Assembly: GCF_007570825.1 (NCBI RefSeq)
Contig: NZ_SUNB01000010.1
Location: 1-64,000 of the forward strand
Source of the DNA: Pleionea sediminis
Lineage (GTDB): Bacteria; Pseudomonadota; Gammaproteobacteria; Enterobacterales; Kangiellaceae
DNA: 64,000 bases
Reading direction: 5' to 3'
The position numbers were made by a program, and so were the translations under genes. The notes beneath the pieces are model-generated. The model searched no databases and was not told the origin of the DNA. It saw only the letters and a list, made by a program, of their open reading frames with translations. Positions within the stretch are counted from its first letter, which is position 1, and each line of letters starts with the position of its first letter. Positions 36,725 to 46,463 of the stretch are shown piece after piece.

Positions 36725-38116
36725 ATGATGCGATATTCAACACTATTTTTCTTTTTAGCGACTTCTATTGCTAACGCTGCCAGTATCAATTACACACTCG
36801 ATCTTGCTAATCAAAAAGACAGTCCTATCGTAACTATTTGTAGTCAAGGTATTGATTCACAGCGTTGGGTTTCAGAGTTAAGAGATGCCTCAAATTATAT
36901 AAAACCTCTATCTAACAATCTTACGATACACCCTCACAGCATTAACGTGTCATTTTCAAATGTTGATAATGGCTGTTTCAAATTCCAAATTGACGGCAAG
37001 TCTTTCAGACAAAGAAAAAGCCGTTCACGATGGATGTCGACAGTCGATTCAGCGATACATCGATATCAAACGGGTTTGTTTAATTGGCGTCCGGTTAATG
37101 AACCTTCGAAGGTTCAACATCAATTAACGGTTTTGCGATCGGATGATCAATCACTTTCATTTCCTTTTGAAAGATTGGTTGAATCCAATGAAAAGGTGAC
37201 TTACCATTTAAATCACGAACCCAGTTTCATGTCTCTTCCCTTCTACAGTGGCAACTTTTTAACACACGATCTGAAAATTCTGGATGCCAGAGTTCAAGTC
37301 GCCTTCTTGTCTCCTCACAGTGAAGAGCACAGACGTAAAATTGAACGATGGCTGACGACCTGTCTCTCGGCATTGTCAAAAATTTATGGCGCATTACCGT
37401 TTAAAGATTTACAGATTACCGTTTTAGATGTAAATCGTCCCACAGCTGAGCCAACACCTTTTGCCATGGTATTTCGTGGCGATGGTAAAAATATTAGCTT
37501 TTTTATTAATCGACACGCGGCAGAAAAAGAATTTGTTCAAGATTGGACGGCCTATCACGAATTGTCACATCTGGTGTTACCTTTCATTGATCGCCGAGAT
37601 GCGTGGGTGTCAGAAGGCTTTGCCAGCTATTACCAATACATCATTATGGGACGTGAAGGAATTCTATCCGCCCCAAATGCACTTAAGCGACTACGAGGCG
37701 GCATTCAAAGAGGACTAGAAAACCATTCATCGACGGCTCATTTAAGCCTGGATAGAGCCAGTCAAACAATGCGACAAACGCGCTCTTTTCGACGCGTTTA
37801 TTGGTCTGGCGCCATTGCGTGGATGGAAGCAGATATCGAGTTACGAAAAAATAACTCGTCGCTCGATCAAGTTATCAAAGATTTTAATCAATGTTGCCGA
37901 CATGAGTATGCCATTTGGGACAGCCAACAACTAGCGCAACGTTTGGACGACGTAGCTCCCATTAAAGTATTCCATTCAATCTTCTCTAAACTCGAGTCCT
38001 CAAAAGAGTTTCCAGCTTTCCACTCCCTACTTCGCCAATTGGGTGCTCATTTCAAATCATCCAATCAGGTGGAGTGGCATCCAACATCGTTGGGAACCGA
38101 CATCCTCTCACCATGA
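36725..38116 (+). CDS. Exported HExxH metallopeptidase-like protein
   Basis: A 463-residue protein with a signal peptide (MMRYSTLFFFLATSIANA). The zinc motif HELSH is in the segment AYHELSHLVLPF at about residues 276-287, and the third ligand region is WVSEGFASYYQ about 15 residues later, the gluzincin arrangement of the M1/M61 clan. An N-terminal beta region (about 20-180) resembles the PDZ-less first domain of M61-type peptidases. Specific family and substrate are not recognised. It is a single gene between tRNA-Glu and purB. It could be a periplasmic peptidase or a zinc protein that has lost activity, although all visible ligands are kept. Confidence 0.72.
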   Translation: MMRYSTLFFFLATSIANAASINYTLDLANQKDSPIVTICSQGIDSQRWVSELRDASNYIKPLSNNLTIHPHSINVSFSNVDNGCFKFQIDGKSFRQRKSRSRWMSTVDSAIHRYQTGLFNWRPVNEPSKVQHQLTVLRSDDQSLSFPFERLVESNEKVTYHLNHEPSFMSLPFYSGNFLTHDLKILDARVQVAFLSPHSEEHRRKIERWLTTCLSALSKIYGALPFKDLQITVLDVNRPTAEPTPFAMVFRGDGKNISFFINRHAAEKEFVQDWTAYHELSHLVLPFIDRRDAWVSEGFASYYQYIIMGREGILSAPNALKRLRGGIQRGLENHSSTAHLSLDRASQTMRQTRSFRRVYWSGAIAWMEADIELRKNNSSLDQVIKDFNQCCRHEYAIWDSQQLAQRLDDVAPIKVFHSIFSKLESSKEFPAFHSLLRQLGAHFKSSNQVEWHPTSLGTDILSP

Positions 38117-38214
38117 CGATTATCTCATAACACTCAAGCATTCAGTCACTCTGCCACGGCGGCAATCACTGTGGTAGAATACGGCGCTTTCTAGCTTACA
38201 CCATTTATCCTTGA

Positions 38215-39588
<1,374 letters not shown>

Positions 39589-39621
39589 TGATTCGACCGT
39601 CTCATTTTATAGACTCAAATT

Positions 39622-40767
39622 ATGAAAACTCTGGGTCAATTCTCTGTTGAACACTTTCTTGAGCACTACTGGCAACAAAAGCCGGTGGTGCTACGTCAAG
39701 TTTTCCCTCGTTTTGAAGATTTATTAACTCCGGAAGAACTTGCTGGAATGAGCTTGGAAAGCGATGTTGAGTCTCGCTTAATACAGTATCAATCTGAAAA
39801 CTCGCAATGGCATTTAAATACCGGTCCTCTTTCCGAATCAATTTACTCATCACTGCCAGAGAATCATTGGACACTATTGGTACAAACCATCGATGAGTGG
39901 TTACCAGAAGCCCATGAATTGCTCGAGCATTTTAACTTCATCCCAAACTGGCGACGGGACGATCTAATGGTGAGTTACGCGACACCAGGCGGTGGTGTTG
40001 GTCCTCATGTGGATCAATACGATGTTTTTCTGGTGCAAGGATTAGGCAGTCGACGATGGAAAGTTGGCAGTCCCAATCAAAAAGTCACGCCCAGCTTCCC
40101 TCACCCTCAACTAAAACAAATAGCCGACTTTGATCCAATTATCGACGAAACTCTTGAACGCGGTGATGTTCTGTATATTCCTCCCAATACCCCGCACGAT
40201 GGTGTCGCAGTCGAAGCCTGTATGACTTATTCTGTCGGATTTCGAGCGCCATCTCACCACATGATTTATGAACAACTCTTGGACGATATTCTGAGTGAGG
40301 AAGAATTCTCTTCACCCAGATTTAAAGATGTCAGCCCTAATAGAGCTTTCAAAACGCAAGCGCTACCTTCCCAGTTAATGGATTGGTTGAGAGCCAGTTT
40401 GGCTTCCATTTCCGATGAAGCATTAATCCAAGCTTTTGGAAAATTAGTCACCGAGCCTCGTTACGAAAATGAACCATTCGAAGATTCGCTTGGTCGTGCA
40501 TTCAAAAATATTGGCAATCGTCCATTTACTTTGCAAATCGATCCACAAGCTCGTGTTACATACACCGAGTGTAACCAACAATTTTTCCTTTTTATTAATG
40601 GTGAATCTGTTCTTTTCTCCACCAGATATCAACCAATCCTAAAAAAATTATGTGAATATGAACAAATTCACGGAAAAGACCTCAATAATTGCCTTCAAGA
40701 TATTGAATTTGTAAACGAAATTGCTAATCTTATTGATAAGGGCTGGATAATTTTTATCCAAATGTAA
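39622..40767 (+). CDS. roxA: Ribosomal protein L16 arginine hydroxylase (RoxA/YcfD-like)
   Basis: A 381-residue JmjC-type cupin oxygenase using Fe(II) and 2-oxoglutarate. The iron ligands are in GPHVDQYDVFLVQGLG (His-x-Asp, about residues 132-141) and PNTPHDGVAVEAC (second His, about 195). The C-terminal winged-helix and dimerisation region continues to the end. The E. coli homologue YcfD hydroxylates an arginine of L16 and favours growth at low temperature. The GNAT and DUF7931 genes follow in an arrangement I know from other Gammaproteobacteria. Confidence 0.9.
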   Translation: MKTLGQFSVEHFLEHYWQQKPVVLRQVFPRFEDLLTPEELAGMSLESDVESRLIQYQSENSQWHLNTGPLSESIYSSLPENHWTLLVQTIDEWLPEAHELLEHFNFIPNWRRDDLMVSYATPGGGVGPHVDQYDVFLVQGLGSRRWKVGSPNQKVTPSFPHPQLKQIADFDPIIDETLERGDVLYIPPNTPHDGVAVEACMTYSVGFRAPSHHMIYEQLLDDILSEEEFSSPRFKDVSPNRAFKTQALPSQLMDWLRASLASISDEALIQAFGKLVTEPRYENEPFEDSLGRAFKNIGNRPFTLQIDPQARVTYTECNQQFFLFINGESVLFSTRYQPILKKLCEYEQIHGKDLNNCLQDIEFVNEIANLIDKGWIIFIQM

Positions 40768-40797
40768 TTTATTATCGCAAGATAGCGAACTCCGAGC

Positions 40798-41235
40798 ATG
40801 CAAGAAGAATTTATTGTCAGCGAAGTATCCTGGAACGACGCATGTGACTTACTTAAACAAGTGCGAGAAAAAGTCTTTGTGCTGGAACAGCGCGTATCCA
40901 CTCAAATTGAAATTGATGGAAGAGATCCTGTTTGTTACCACGTGCTTGTAAAAACCAAACAAGGTGAGCCGATCGGCACCGGGCGATTAAGTCCGGAAGG
41001 AAAAATTGGCCGGGTGTCGGTGCTGATGCCCTATCGCGGTCTCGGACTCGGTTCAAAAATACTTCAAGCCCTTCTCAATATCGCCGACCGAGAACAACTT
41101 AGCCCCGTTAAACTTCACGCCCAAATCCAAGCCATCGACTTTTACGAACGTCATCAATTCGTTGCCAATGGTCCAGTATTCATGGAAGCTGGAATACCTC
41201 ACCAAACGATGAAGCGCTACAGCAGTCAACCATGA
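40798..41235 (+). CDS. GNAT family N-acetyltransferase (ElaA-like)
   Basis: A 145-residue GNAT protein. The acetyl-CoA pyrophosphate loop is IGRVSVLMPYRGLGLGSKIL (about residues 63-82, with R/Q-x-x-G-x-G/A form), preceded by the beta-strand segment GEPIGTGRLSPEG. FYERHQFVANGPVFMEAGIPHQTMKRY near the C-terminus is characteristic of the ElaA group. The substrate is unknown. It overlaps the next gene by four bases (ATGA), so translation is coupled. Confidence 0.88.
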   Translation: MQEEFIVSEVSWNDACDLLKQVREKVFVLEQRVSTQIEIDGRDPVCYHVLVKTKQGEPIGTGRLSPEGKIGRVSVLMPYRGLGLGSKILQALLNIADREQLSPVKLHAQIQAIDFYERHQFVANGPVFMEAGIPHQTMKRYSSQP

Positions 41236-41759
41236 GTGAAGAACTAGAAAACACATTACTGAATGCCGAGCTTGGAGAAACGGAAACCCCATTACATTTA
41301 GATCGAAGCAGCGAGTTAAAATTGGCTTGCTACCGAATGTATTCCCTCGCTAAAAAGCGCATTGATATTTTGACCTACGACCTTGAGCCAAGAATATTAA
41401 GTGAACGAGAAATCGAACAGGCGTTAAAAGAATTCATTCGACAAAGCCGTCACACTGAAGTTCGAATTTTGGTCTTTGATACCACCATGTTACAAAAAGT
41501 TGATCATCGACTCGTTGCTCTTGCTCAGGCTTTTCCAAGCTACGTCAGCATCCGTGTTCTCGCAAAAGATTTTCAACAAATCCCCTACTCGTTTCATCTA
41601 GTTGATGACAGTGGCTTAATTTATCGTACGAATCATAGTGAGTTAGAAAGCTTGGTGAGTTTTAACAGTAAACTCAAAGTTAGAGAATACCGCAAAGAAT
41701 TCAATGAAATGTGGGAACACAGTCGAGTCGCCAGCGAACTACGCTCCCTCTCAATCTAA
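41232..41759 (+). CDS. DUF7931-type protein of the roxA operon
   Basis: A 175-residue protein with an acidic N-terminus (MSEELENTLLNAELGETETP), then a phospholipase-D-like fold pattern without catalytic HKD motifs: ACYRMYSLAKKRIDILTYDLEP, VRILVFDTTMLQKVDHRL, SIRVLAKDFQQIPYSFHLVDDSGLIYR. This fits the uncharacterised DUF7931 family, which recurs next to GNAT and cupin genes. It may bind RNA or ribosomes with RoxA, but that is inference from linkage. Confidence 0.7.
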   Translation: MSEELENTLLNAELGETETPLHLDRSSELKLACYRMYSLAKKRIDILTYDLEPRILSEREIEQALKEFIRQSRHTEVRILVFDTTMLQKVDHRLVALAQAFPSYVSIRVLAKDFQQIPYSFHLVDDSGLIYRTNHSELESLVSFNSKLKVREYRKEFNEMWEHSRVASELRSLSI

Positions 41760-41896
41760 AAAACACTTTCTTTTTAATCGACCTAGTAATTTCAAATTAA
41801 ACCGAGAGCTCTTTTTACAAGACTTGGTTCTGTTTAAGTGCTATAAGATCCATTCTCTCAAAATAAACATTCGCGATAGATTATTTAACCGCTTTT

Positions 41897-43276
41897 ATGT
41901 CCCGCACTCAATCGTCCCCTACTCAATACGAGCTAACCGAACTGTTTAAGTTAGGCTTGCCCGCTGTGTTAGCGCAGATTTCACAAATGTCCTTGGGCGT
42001 TATCGATACAATGATGGCAGGTCAAGTTAATCCTGAAGCACTTGCCGCCATAGCGGTCGGTACTAATATTCTCAATCCCGTCATCGTTTTTATTTTGGGT
42101 GTCTTTTTAGCATTAAACCCAATCGTGTCGCACTTAAATGGTCGTGGTGATCTTCAACAAATTGGTGTCGTTTTTCAGCACTCACTAGTTTTGGGCATCT
42201 TGTTAGCCCTTCCTTCCATTTACTTTTTGAATAACTCACTCCCATTAATGGAATCTATCGAAATTCAGTCAGACTTAACCGGCATCGTCCACCAATATTT
42301 ACAAGCCTGCTCTTACGGAATCATTCCTTTGTTTATGTTTTTTGCTCTTAGATTTTGTAATGAAGGATTATTTTCTAATCGAGCAATTATGGTTGTTTCG
42401 ATCATCGCGATTCCGTTCAATATATTGTTCAACTTTTGGTTTATCTGGGGTGGGCTCGGTATTCCTGCGATGGGAGCAGTCGGCGTTGGTTATGCCACCA
42501 GCACTGTCTGGTTTATTATGTTTGTGTCATTAGGCATCTACACCATAAAAACGCCCCGCTATAAACACCTTGCCATTACCGATCAACTCCACCGTTTTAA
42601 TCCAAGACAAATTAAAGAAATATTTCGCTTGGGATTACCAATGGGCATTGGTGTTGGAATGGAAATCGCAATGTTTGCCTTTATTGGACTTCTCATCGGA
42701 CGCTACGAAGTGACTATTGTCGCGTCTCATCAAATTGCCATTAATATTGCATCGATGGCTTACATGGTTCCTTTGGGTTTATCCATCGCAATTTCTGCCC
42801 GGGTCGGATTTTATGCTGGCAGAGAAGATGTCGAGTCGCTCAAGTTAGCCGGGAAAACAGGAATTCTAACGGCAATTGGACTGGCAATAATGTCTGCCAT
42901 GATTATATTTTTTACATCGACTTTTCTAGCAGAACTATATACGGATGATATTAAAGTAATTACGCTGGCGGCTTCTCTTTTATATCTGGCAGCCATTTTT
43001 CAACTATCTGATGCTATCCAGGTATCGATTAGCGGTGCTTTACGAGGCCTAAAAGACACCCAAATACCCATGGTGATCTCTGCTATTGCCTATTGGTTAA
43101 TTGGCTTTCCGGTAGGTTACTATTTTGCCGAATATTCTCAAATGGGTGTCAGAGGCTATTGGATGGGAATTATTGCCGGGCTTACCGCAGCAGCGATTCT
43201 CTTATTTTTCCGTTACCAACAAGAAATCGATAAATTCCAGATAAAGCAAGCTCAGCAAACAGCGGAAGATCTCTAA
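41897..43276 (+). CDS. norM: MATE family multidrug efflux transporter (NorM-like)
   Basis: A 459-residue inner-membrane cation antiporter with 12 predicted helices in two homologous halves. Family marks are GLPAVLAQISQMSLGVIDTMMAGQVNPEALAAIAVG near the N-terminus (helix 1-2, with Asp), GGLGIPAMGAVGVGYATS in the first half and GLPMGIGVGMEIAMFAFIGLLIGRY at the start of the second. Length fits NorM-type Na+/H+-driven exporters; the symbol is by family, not proven orthology. The gene stands alone, 137 bases after the DUF7931 gene. Confidence 0.87.
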   Translation: MSRTQSSPTQYELTELFKLGLPAVLAQISQMSLGVIDTMMAGQVNPEALAAIAVGTNILNPVIVFILGVFLALNPIVSHLNGRGDLQQIGVVFQHSLVLGILLALPSIYFLNNSLPLMESIEIQSDLTGIVHQYLQACSYGIIPLFMFFALRFCNEGLFSNRAIMVVSIIAIPFNILFNFWFIWGGLGIPAMGAVGVGYATSTVWFIMFVSLGIYTIKTPRYKHLAITDQLHRFNPRQIKEIFRLGLPMGIGVGMEIAMFAFIGLLIGRYEVTIVASHQIAINIASMAYMVPLGLSIAISARVGFYAGREDVESLKLAGKTGILTAIGLAIMSAMIIFFTSTFLAELYTDDIKVITLAASLLYLAAIFQLSDAIQVSISGALRGLKDTQIPMVISAIAYWLIGFPVGYYFAEYSQMGVRGYWMGIIAGLTAAAILLFFRYQQEIDKFQIKQAQQTAEDL

Positions 43277-43367
43277 CAATTCATTCTGCTGTTATTTTGT
43301 AATGTTATCTACAGACATACATTGGTTCTGGAGTTATACATTGATCTATGACTGTTGAAGGCATAAA

Positions 43368-43397
43368 AAAAGCCTAATCCTTTCGGATTAGGCTTTT
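43368..43397 (-). terminator. Terminator of the tRNA-Ala/tRNA-Glu operon
   Basis: A 13-base perfect stem (43368-43380 with 43385-43397, loop TTTC) with an A-run at 43365-43371, which is a T-run on the minus strand. It lies five bases after tRNA-Glu and can also stop norM. Confidence 0.9.
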
Positions 43398-43402
43398 CAA
43401 TA

Positions 43403-43478
43403 TGGCGTCCCCTAGGGGATTCGAACCCCTGTTACCGCCGTGAAAGGGCGGTGTCCTAGGCCTCTAGACGAAGGGGAC
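43403..43478 (-). tRNA. tRNA-Glu (anticodon TTC), copy 2
   Basis: 76 bases with encoded CCA, identical to the gene at 36513-36588. It is the second gene of a two-tRNA unit, 14 bases after tRNA-Ala. Confidence 0.95.
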
Positions 43479-43492
43479 GAAACCTTCGTATC

Positions 43493-43568
43493 TGGTGGAG
43501 CTAAGCGGGATCGAACCGCTGACCTCAACACTGCCAGTGTTGCGCTCTCCCAGCTGAGCTATAGCCCC
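43493..43568 (-). tRNA. tRNA-Ala (anticodon GGC)
   Basis: 76 bases with encoded CCA (43493-43495). The acceptor stem GGGGCTA pairs with TAGCTCC (one G-T wobble), the anticodon loop is CTGGCAG with GGC, and the T-arm is CAGCGGTTCGATCCCGCT. It is the first gene of the tRNA-Ala/tRNA-Glu unit. Confidence 0.94.
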
Positions 43569-43918
43569 GAATTGGAGGCGCATTTTAATGAGGCCCTTCT
43601 CCCCTGTCAATAAATATTTGTCACTTTTTTCATTTAACTCATTGATTATTCTAAACAACACAATTTTTGATCAAATTGAGCAGTTAACAATCTGAAGGCT
43701 AATTATCTGAACGTTCAACGAGCTTGTTAACCCTCCATCAAAGGCGATATAGTTAGACAACATTTTATAAAGTTGGCTTAACAACTTATATCTTAGTCCA
43801 GCTCGACTTCTTTTTATTCTTAAATTGCAGCGTAGCTGCCAAAAAGCCACTGAAAAATACACTAAAGTTAATATGTCAAAACAATCCGATTTTCAATATT
43901 CTAAAAAGGAAATGTACT
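43569..43918. promoter_or_regulatory. Intergenic region with tRNA promoter, upstream of pyk
   Basis: 350 bases without a gene. On the minus strand TTGACA (43605-43610), 17 bases and TAAAAT (43582-43587) form a near-consensus promoter for tRNA-Ala/tRNA-Glu, 14 bases before tRNA-Ala. On the pyk side only a short palindrome GCAGC-GTA-GCTGC (43827-43839) and an AAGGA Shine-Dalgarno (43906-43910) are visible; I see no clear pyk promoter. Confidence 0.65.
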
Positions 43919-45364
43919 GTGTTTAAGCGTACTAAGATCGTGACAACATTGGGTCCAGCAACCGATAACAAAGATGCTCTCAAAAAGCTATTCGCAGCAG
44001 GAGCAAACGTTGTACGTATGAATTTCTCGCATGGTAGTCCAGAAGACCATTTGCACCGAACTCAATTGGTTCGCGAAGCATCGCATGAAATGGGTATTGA
44101 AGTTGCCATTCTCGGTGACTTACAAGGACCTAAAATTCGAATCGCTCGATTTAAAGATTCCAAGATCACTTTAAAGAAAGGCCAAACGTTTACCCTCGAT
44201 GCCAGTCTTGAGACCGACGCAGGCGATGAGACACAAGTTGGCATTGATTACAAAGCTCTGCCGAATGACTGTAAAACAGGAGACTTTCTATTGCTCGATG
44301 ATGGCCGCGTCCAACTCGAAGTCACCAAAATAGAAAACTCGCGCGTCGAAACAACAGTTGTCATTGGTGGACCACTGAGTAACAACAAGGGAATTAATTT
44401 AAAAGGCGGTGGATTATCAGCGCCGGCATTAACCGAGAAAGATAAGCGCGATATTCAATTAGCCGCATCAATGGGCGTCGATTATCTTGCCGTTTCTTTT
44501 CCGCGTCATGCTGAGGATATAAAAGAAGCAGAGCAATTATTACGAGCCACAGGATCGCAAGCTGGTCTGGTTGCGAAAATAGAACGAGCTGAAGTCGTCA
44601 ATTCCGACGAAATACTCGATGAAATTATCATTGCTTCAGAAGCAGTCATGGTTGCGCGCGGCGATTTAGGCGTCGAGATCGGCGATGCAGAGCTTATTGG
44701 AGTACAAAAGAAAATCATTGCTCGAGCAAGAGCTCTTGATCGGGTCGTTATAACAGCCACTCAAATGATGGAATCGATGATCACCAATGCGATTCCAACT
44801 CGAGCAGAAGTCTTCGACGTTGCCAACGCCGTGCTCGATGGAACCGATGCTGTCATGTTGTCTGCCGAAACCGCTACGGGCGAACATCCGATATTGGTGG
44901 TTGAAGCCATGGCGAGAGCTTGTCAGGGAGCCGAAAAGCAGAAGGTCTCACAAATTTCCAAACATCGAATGGAAGATCAATTTGATCGCATTGATGAGGC
45001 TATTGCGATGGCTACCATGTACACCGCGAATCACCTGGTTGGTGTTAAAGCGATTTGTTGCCTTACCGAATCGGGAGCTACTGCATTGTGGATGTCTCGA
45101 ATTCGCTCCGGTATGCCCATTTACGCATTAACCAAACGAGAGGATACCCAAAGACGTCTCGCTCTTTACCGTGGTGTTGAAGCCATTCCTTTTGATCCCA
45201 CCGTTTTGGCACGCCACGATGTTAATCGACTCGCGGTTGAGGAGTTAAAAAAACGGGATATTGTTGAAGACGGTGATCTAGTCTTACTGACCAAAGGCGA
45301 TCACATGGGAATCTTAGGCGGTACCAATGCCATGAAAATTGTTCGCGTTGGTGACGTCGTATAA
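43919..45364 (+). CDS. pyk: Pyruvate kinase
   Basis: A 481-residue glycolytic enzyme that forms pyruvate and ATP from phosphoenolpyruvate. It has a GTG start with AAGGA upstream. The N-terminus is [18 protein letters not shown]; the substrate and metal site is seen in [18 protein letters not shown] and [22 protein letters not shown] (about residues 240-262); [10 protein letters not shown] and [15 protein letters not shown] follow. A C-terminal domain is complete. Length fits the PykA type. A strong terminator follows. Confidence 0.96.
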   Translation: MFKRTKIVTTLGPATDNKDALKKLFAAGANVVRMNFSHGSPEDHLHRTQLVREASHEMGIEVAILGDLQGPKIRIARFKDSKITLKKGQTFTLDASLETDAGDETQVGIDYKALPNDCKTGDFLLLDDGRVQLEVTKIENSRVETTVVIGGPLSNNKGINLKGGGLSAPALTEKDKRDIQLAASMGVDYLAVSFPRHAEDIKEAEQLLRATGSQAGLVAKIERAEVVNSDEILDEIIIASEAVMVARGDLGVEIGDAELIGVQKKIIARARALDRVVITATQMMESMITNAIPTRAEVFDVANAVLDGTDAVMLSAETATGEHPILVVEAMARACQGAEKQKVSQISKHRMEDQFDRIDEAIAMATMYTANHLVGVKAICCLTESGATALWMSRIRSGMPIYALTKREDTQRRLALYRGVEAIPFDPTVLARHDVNRLAVEELKKRDIVEDGDLVLLTKGDHMGILGGTNAMKIVRVGDVV

Positions 45365-45382
45365 TACTTATATCAAAACATT

Positions 45383-45407
45383 AAAAAGGGCCAACAAGGC
45401 CCTTTTT
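45383..45407 (+). terminator. Two-way terminator after pyk
   Basis: AAAAAGGGCC (45383-45392), loop AACAA and GGCCCTTTTT (45398-45407), perfect, 19 bases after the pyk stop and 26 bases before the end of the convergent DUF3718 gene. Confidence 0.9.
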
Positions 45408-45432
45408 AGAATAATTTAGCCGGTCAAAACCT

Positions 45433-45858
45433 TTATTCACCAAATCGGCTTTCTGCCTCAGAATAAATGGTTTTTGCCTTGTTAACGTCTTTAAGACTGC
45501 CACTGGCAAGCGCTTCTTTCATCCAGACGCTCGTTTTTACGCCATCATGCTCTTCCAATTGAAAGTCATCTCGAGACATTTTCTTTATCAAAAAAGAAGA
45601 TACTTCTGTCGCGCCGTAAAAAGTCGCGGTTCGTAACAGACTTCCACCAGGGAAATCGCCTTCAGGCTGACATACAAATCCAGCATACGTGTGACGAAGC
45701 TTTAAATTTGCAGAACGGAGCTTTTTGCGAATATTACTGCGATCGTCACTTTTAACGTAATCACACATCGACTCCGTTAAACGATCAATTGTTGAGTTAG
45801 CAGACACATTCACGCTGAAAAGAGTAACAATACATAAAGAAAAAAGTGACCTAATCAC
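45433..45858 (-). CDS. DUF3718-like exported protein
   Basis: A 141-residue protein with start at GTG 45856-45858, which has GGAG six bases upstream; a TTG seven codons earlier is also open but has no Shine-Dalgarno. Signal peptide about residues 1-22 (SLFSLCIVTLFSVNVSANS). The mature part shows the DUF3718 pattern: MCDYVKSDDRSNIRKKLRSANLKLRHTY, a Cys pair (MCDYV and FVCQ) and SLLRTATFYGATEVSSFLI. Periplasmic; function unknown. Confidence 0.65.
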   Translation of the reverse strand: MIRSLFSLCIVTLFSVNVSANSTIDRLTESMCDYVKSDDRSNIRKKLRSANLKLRHTYAGFVCQPEGDFPGGSLLRTATFYGATEVSSFLIKKMSRDDFQLEEHDGVKTSVWMKEALASGSLKDVNKAKTIYSEAESRFGE

Positions 45859-46113
45859 AGCAATCTCCAAAAAATTCAAAAGGTTAAAGCAGTTGTGATA
45901 ATGGCATTCATCAAGAGTTGATGATCAGGAAGTGACGTTTGGTAACCCCGCTATCATGAGCTAATTTCTTAACTGTTAGACCGGAAGCTTTGCGTACCAC
46001 ATCTTTCAATGATGGTTGCCTTTATCAAGTTGGCGCCGATTATATACATATTCGAGATATACACAAGCTTTTTTTGAATGTTTTTTAATCACCCAGAAAT
46101 CCTGTTTTCTATG

Positions 46114-46138
46114 ACTGAAGCGCTAATGGCGCTTCAGT
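46114..46138 (-). repeat. Hairpin at the end of the zinc-ribbon gene
   Basis: ACTGAAGCGC (46114-46123), loop TAATG and GCGCTTCAGT (46129-46138). The stem includes the last codons and part of the stop codon of the zinc-ribbon gene. No T-run follows on the minus strand, so it is more likely an mRNA-end stabiliser than a classical terminator. Confidence 0.5.
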
Positions 46139-46449
46139 AGAAAAGATTGAATACGGCTGAACAAGTATCCCGCTCCTCCTAAAACGATGCCGATGTAACC
46201 CAGCCAACGATAAAGGTCATCCGCTTTCCGCCCACCAAAATACATAAAAAGGACGCCCGCAATAAAAACGATCATCGATAAATACACAATCATTTGAATA
46301 CGATTACGCTTTTTCAGTCGAATAATCCGATGAGCCCGTTCCCGCTCTTCATCGGACGCATCTTTAGAAATCGTGTAACCACAATGATTACACACCCTGG
46401 CTCTATCGGATATTGGCTTTCTACACTCTGGACATTTAACTATCGCCAT
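46123..46449 (-). CDS. Zinc-ribbon membrane protein
   Basis: A 108-residue protein with an N-terminal zinc ribbon (CPECRKPISDRARVCNHCG, four Cys at about residues 6-24), a charged helical linker and two membrane helices (about residues 51-70 and 79-100). Such zinc_ribbon_2 proteins are common and mostly uncharacterised. It lies 14 bases downstream of pepN and is probably its operon partner. Confidence 0.75.
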   Translation of the reverse strand: MAIVKCPECRKPISDRARVCNHCGYTISKDASDEERERAHRIIRLKKRNRIQMIVYLSMIVFIAGVLFMYFGGRKADDLYRWLGYIGIVLGGAGYLFSRIQSFLLKRH

Positions 46450-46463
46450 CTAAATGCATCCCC

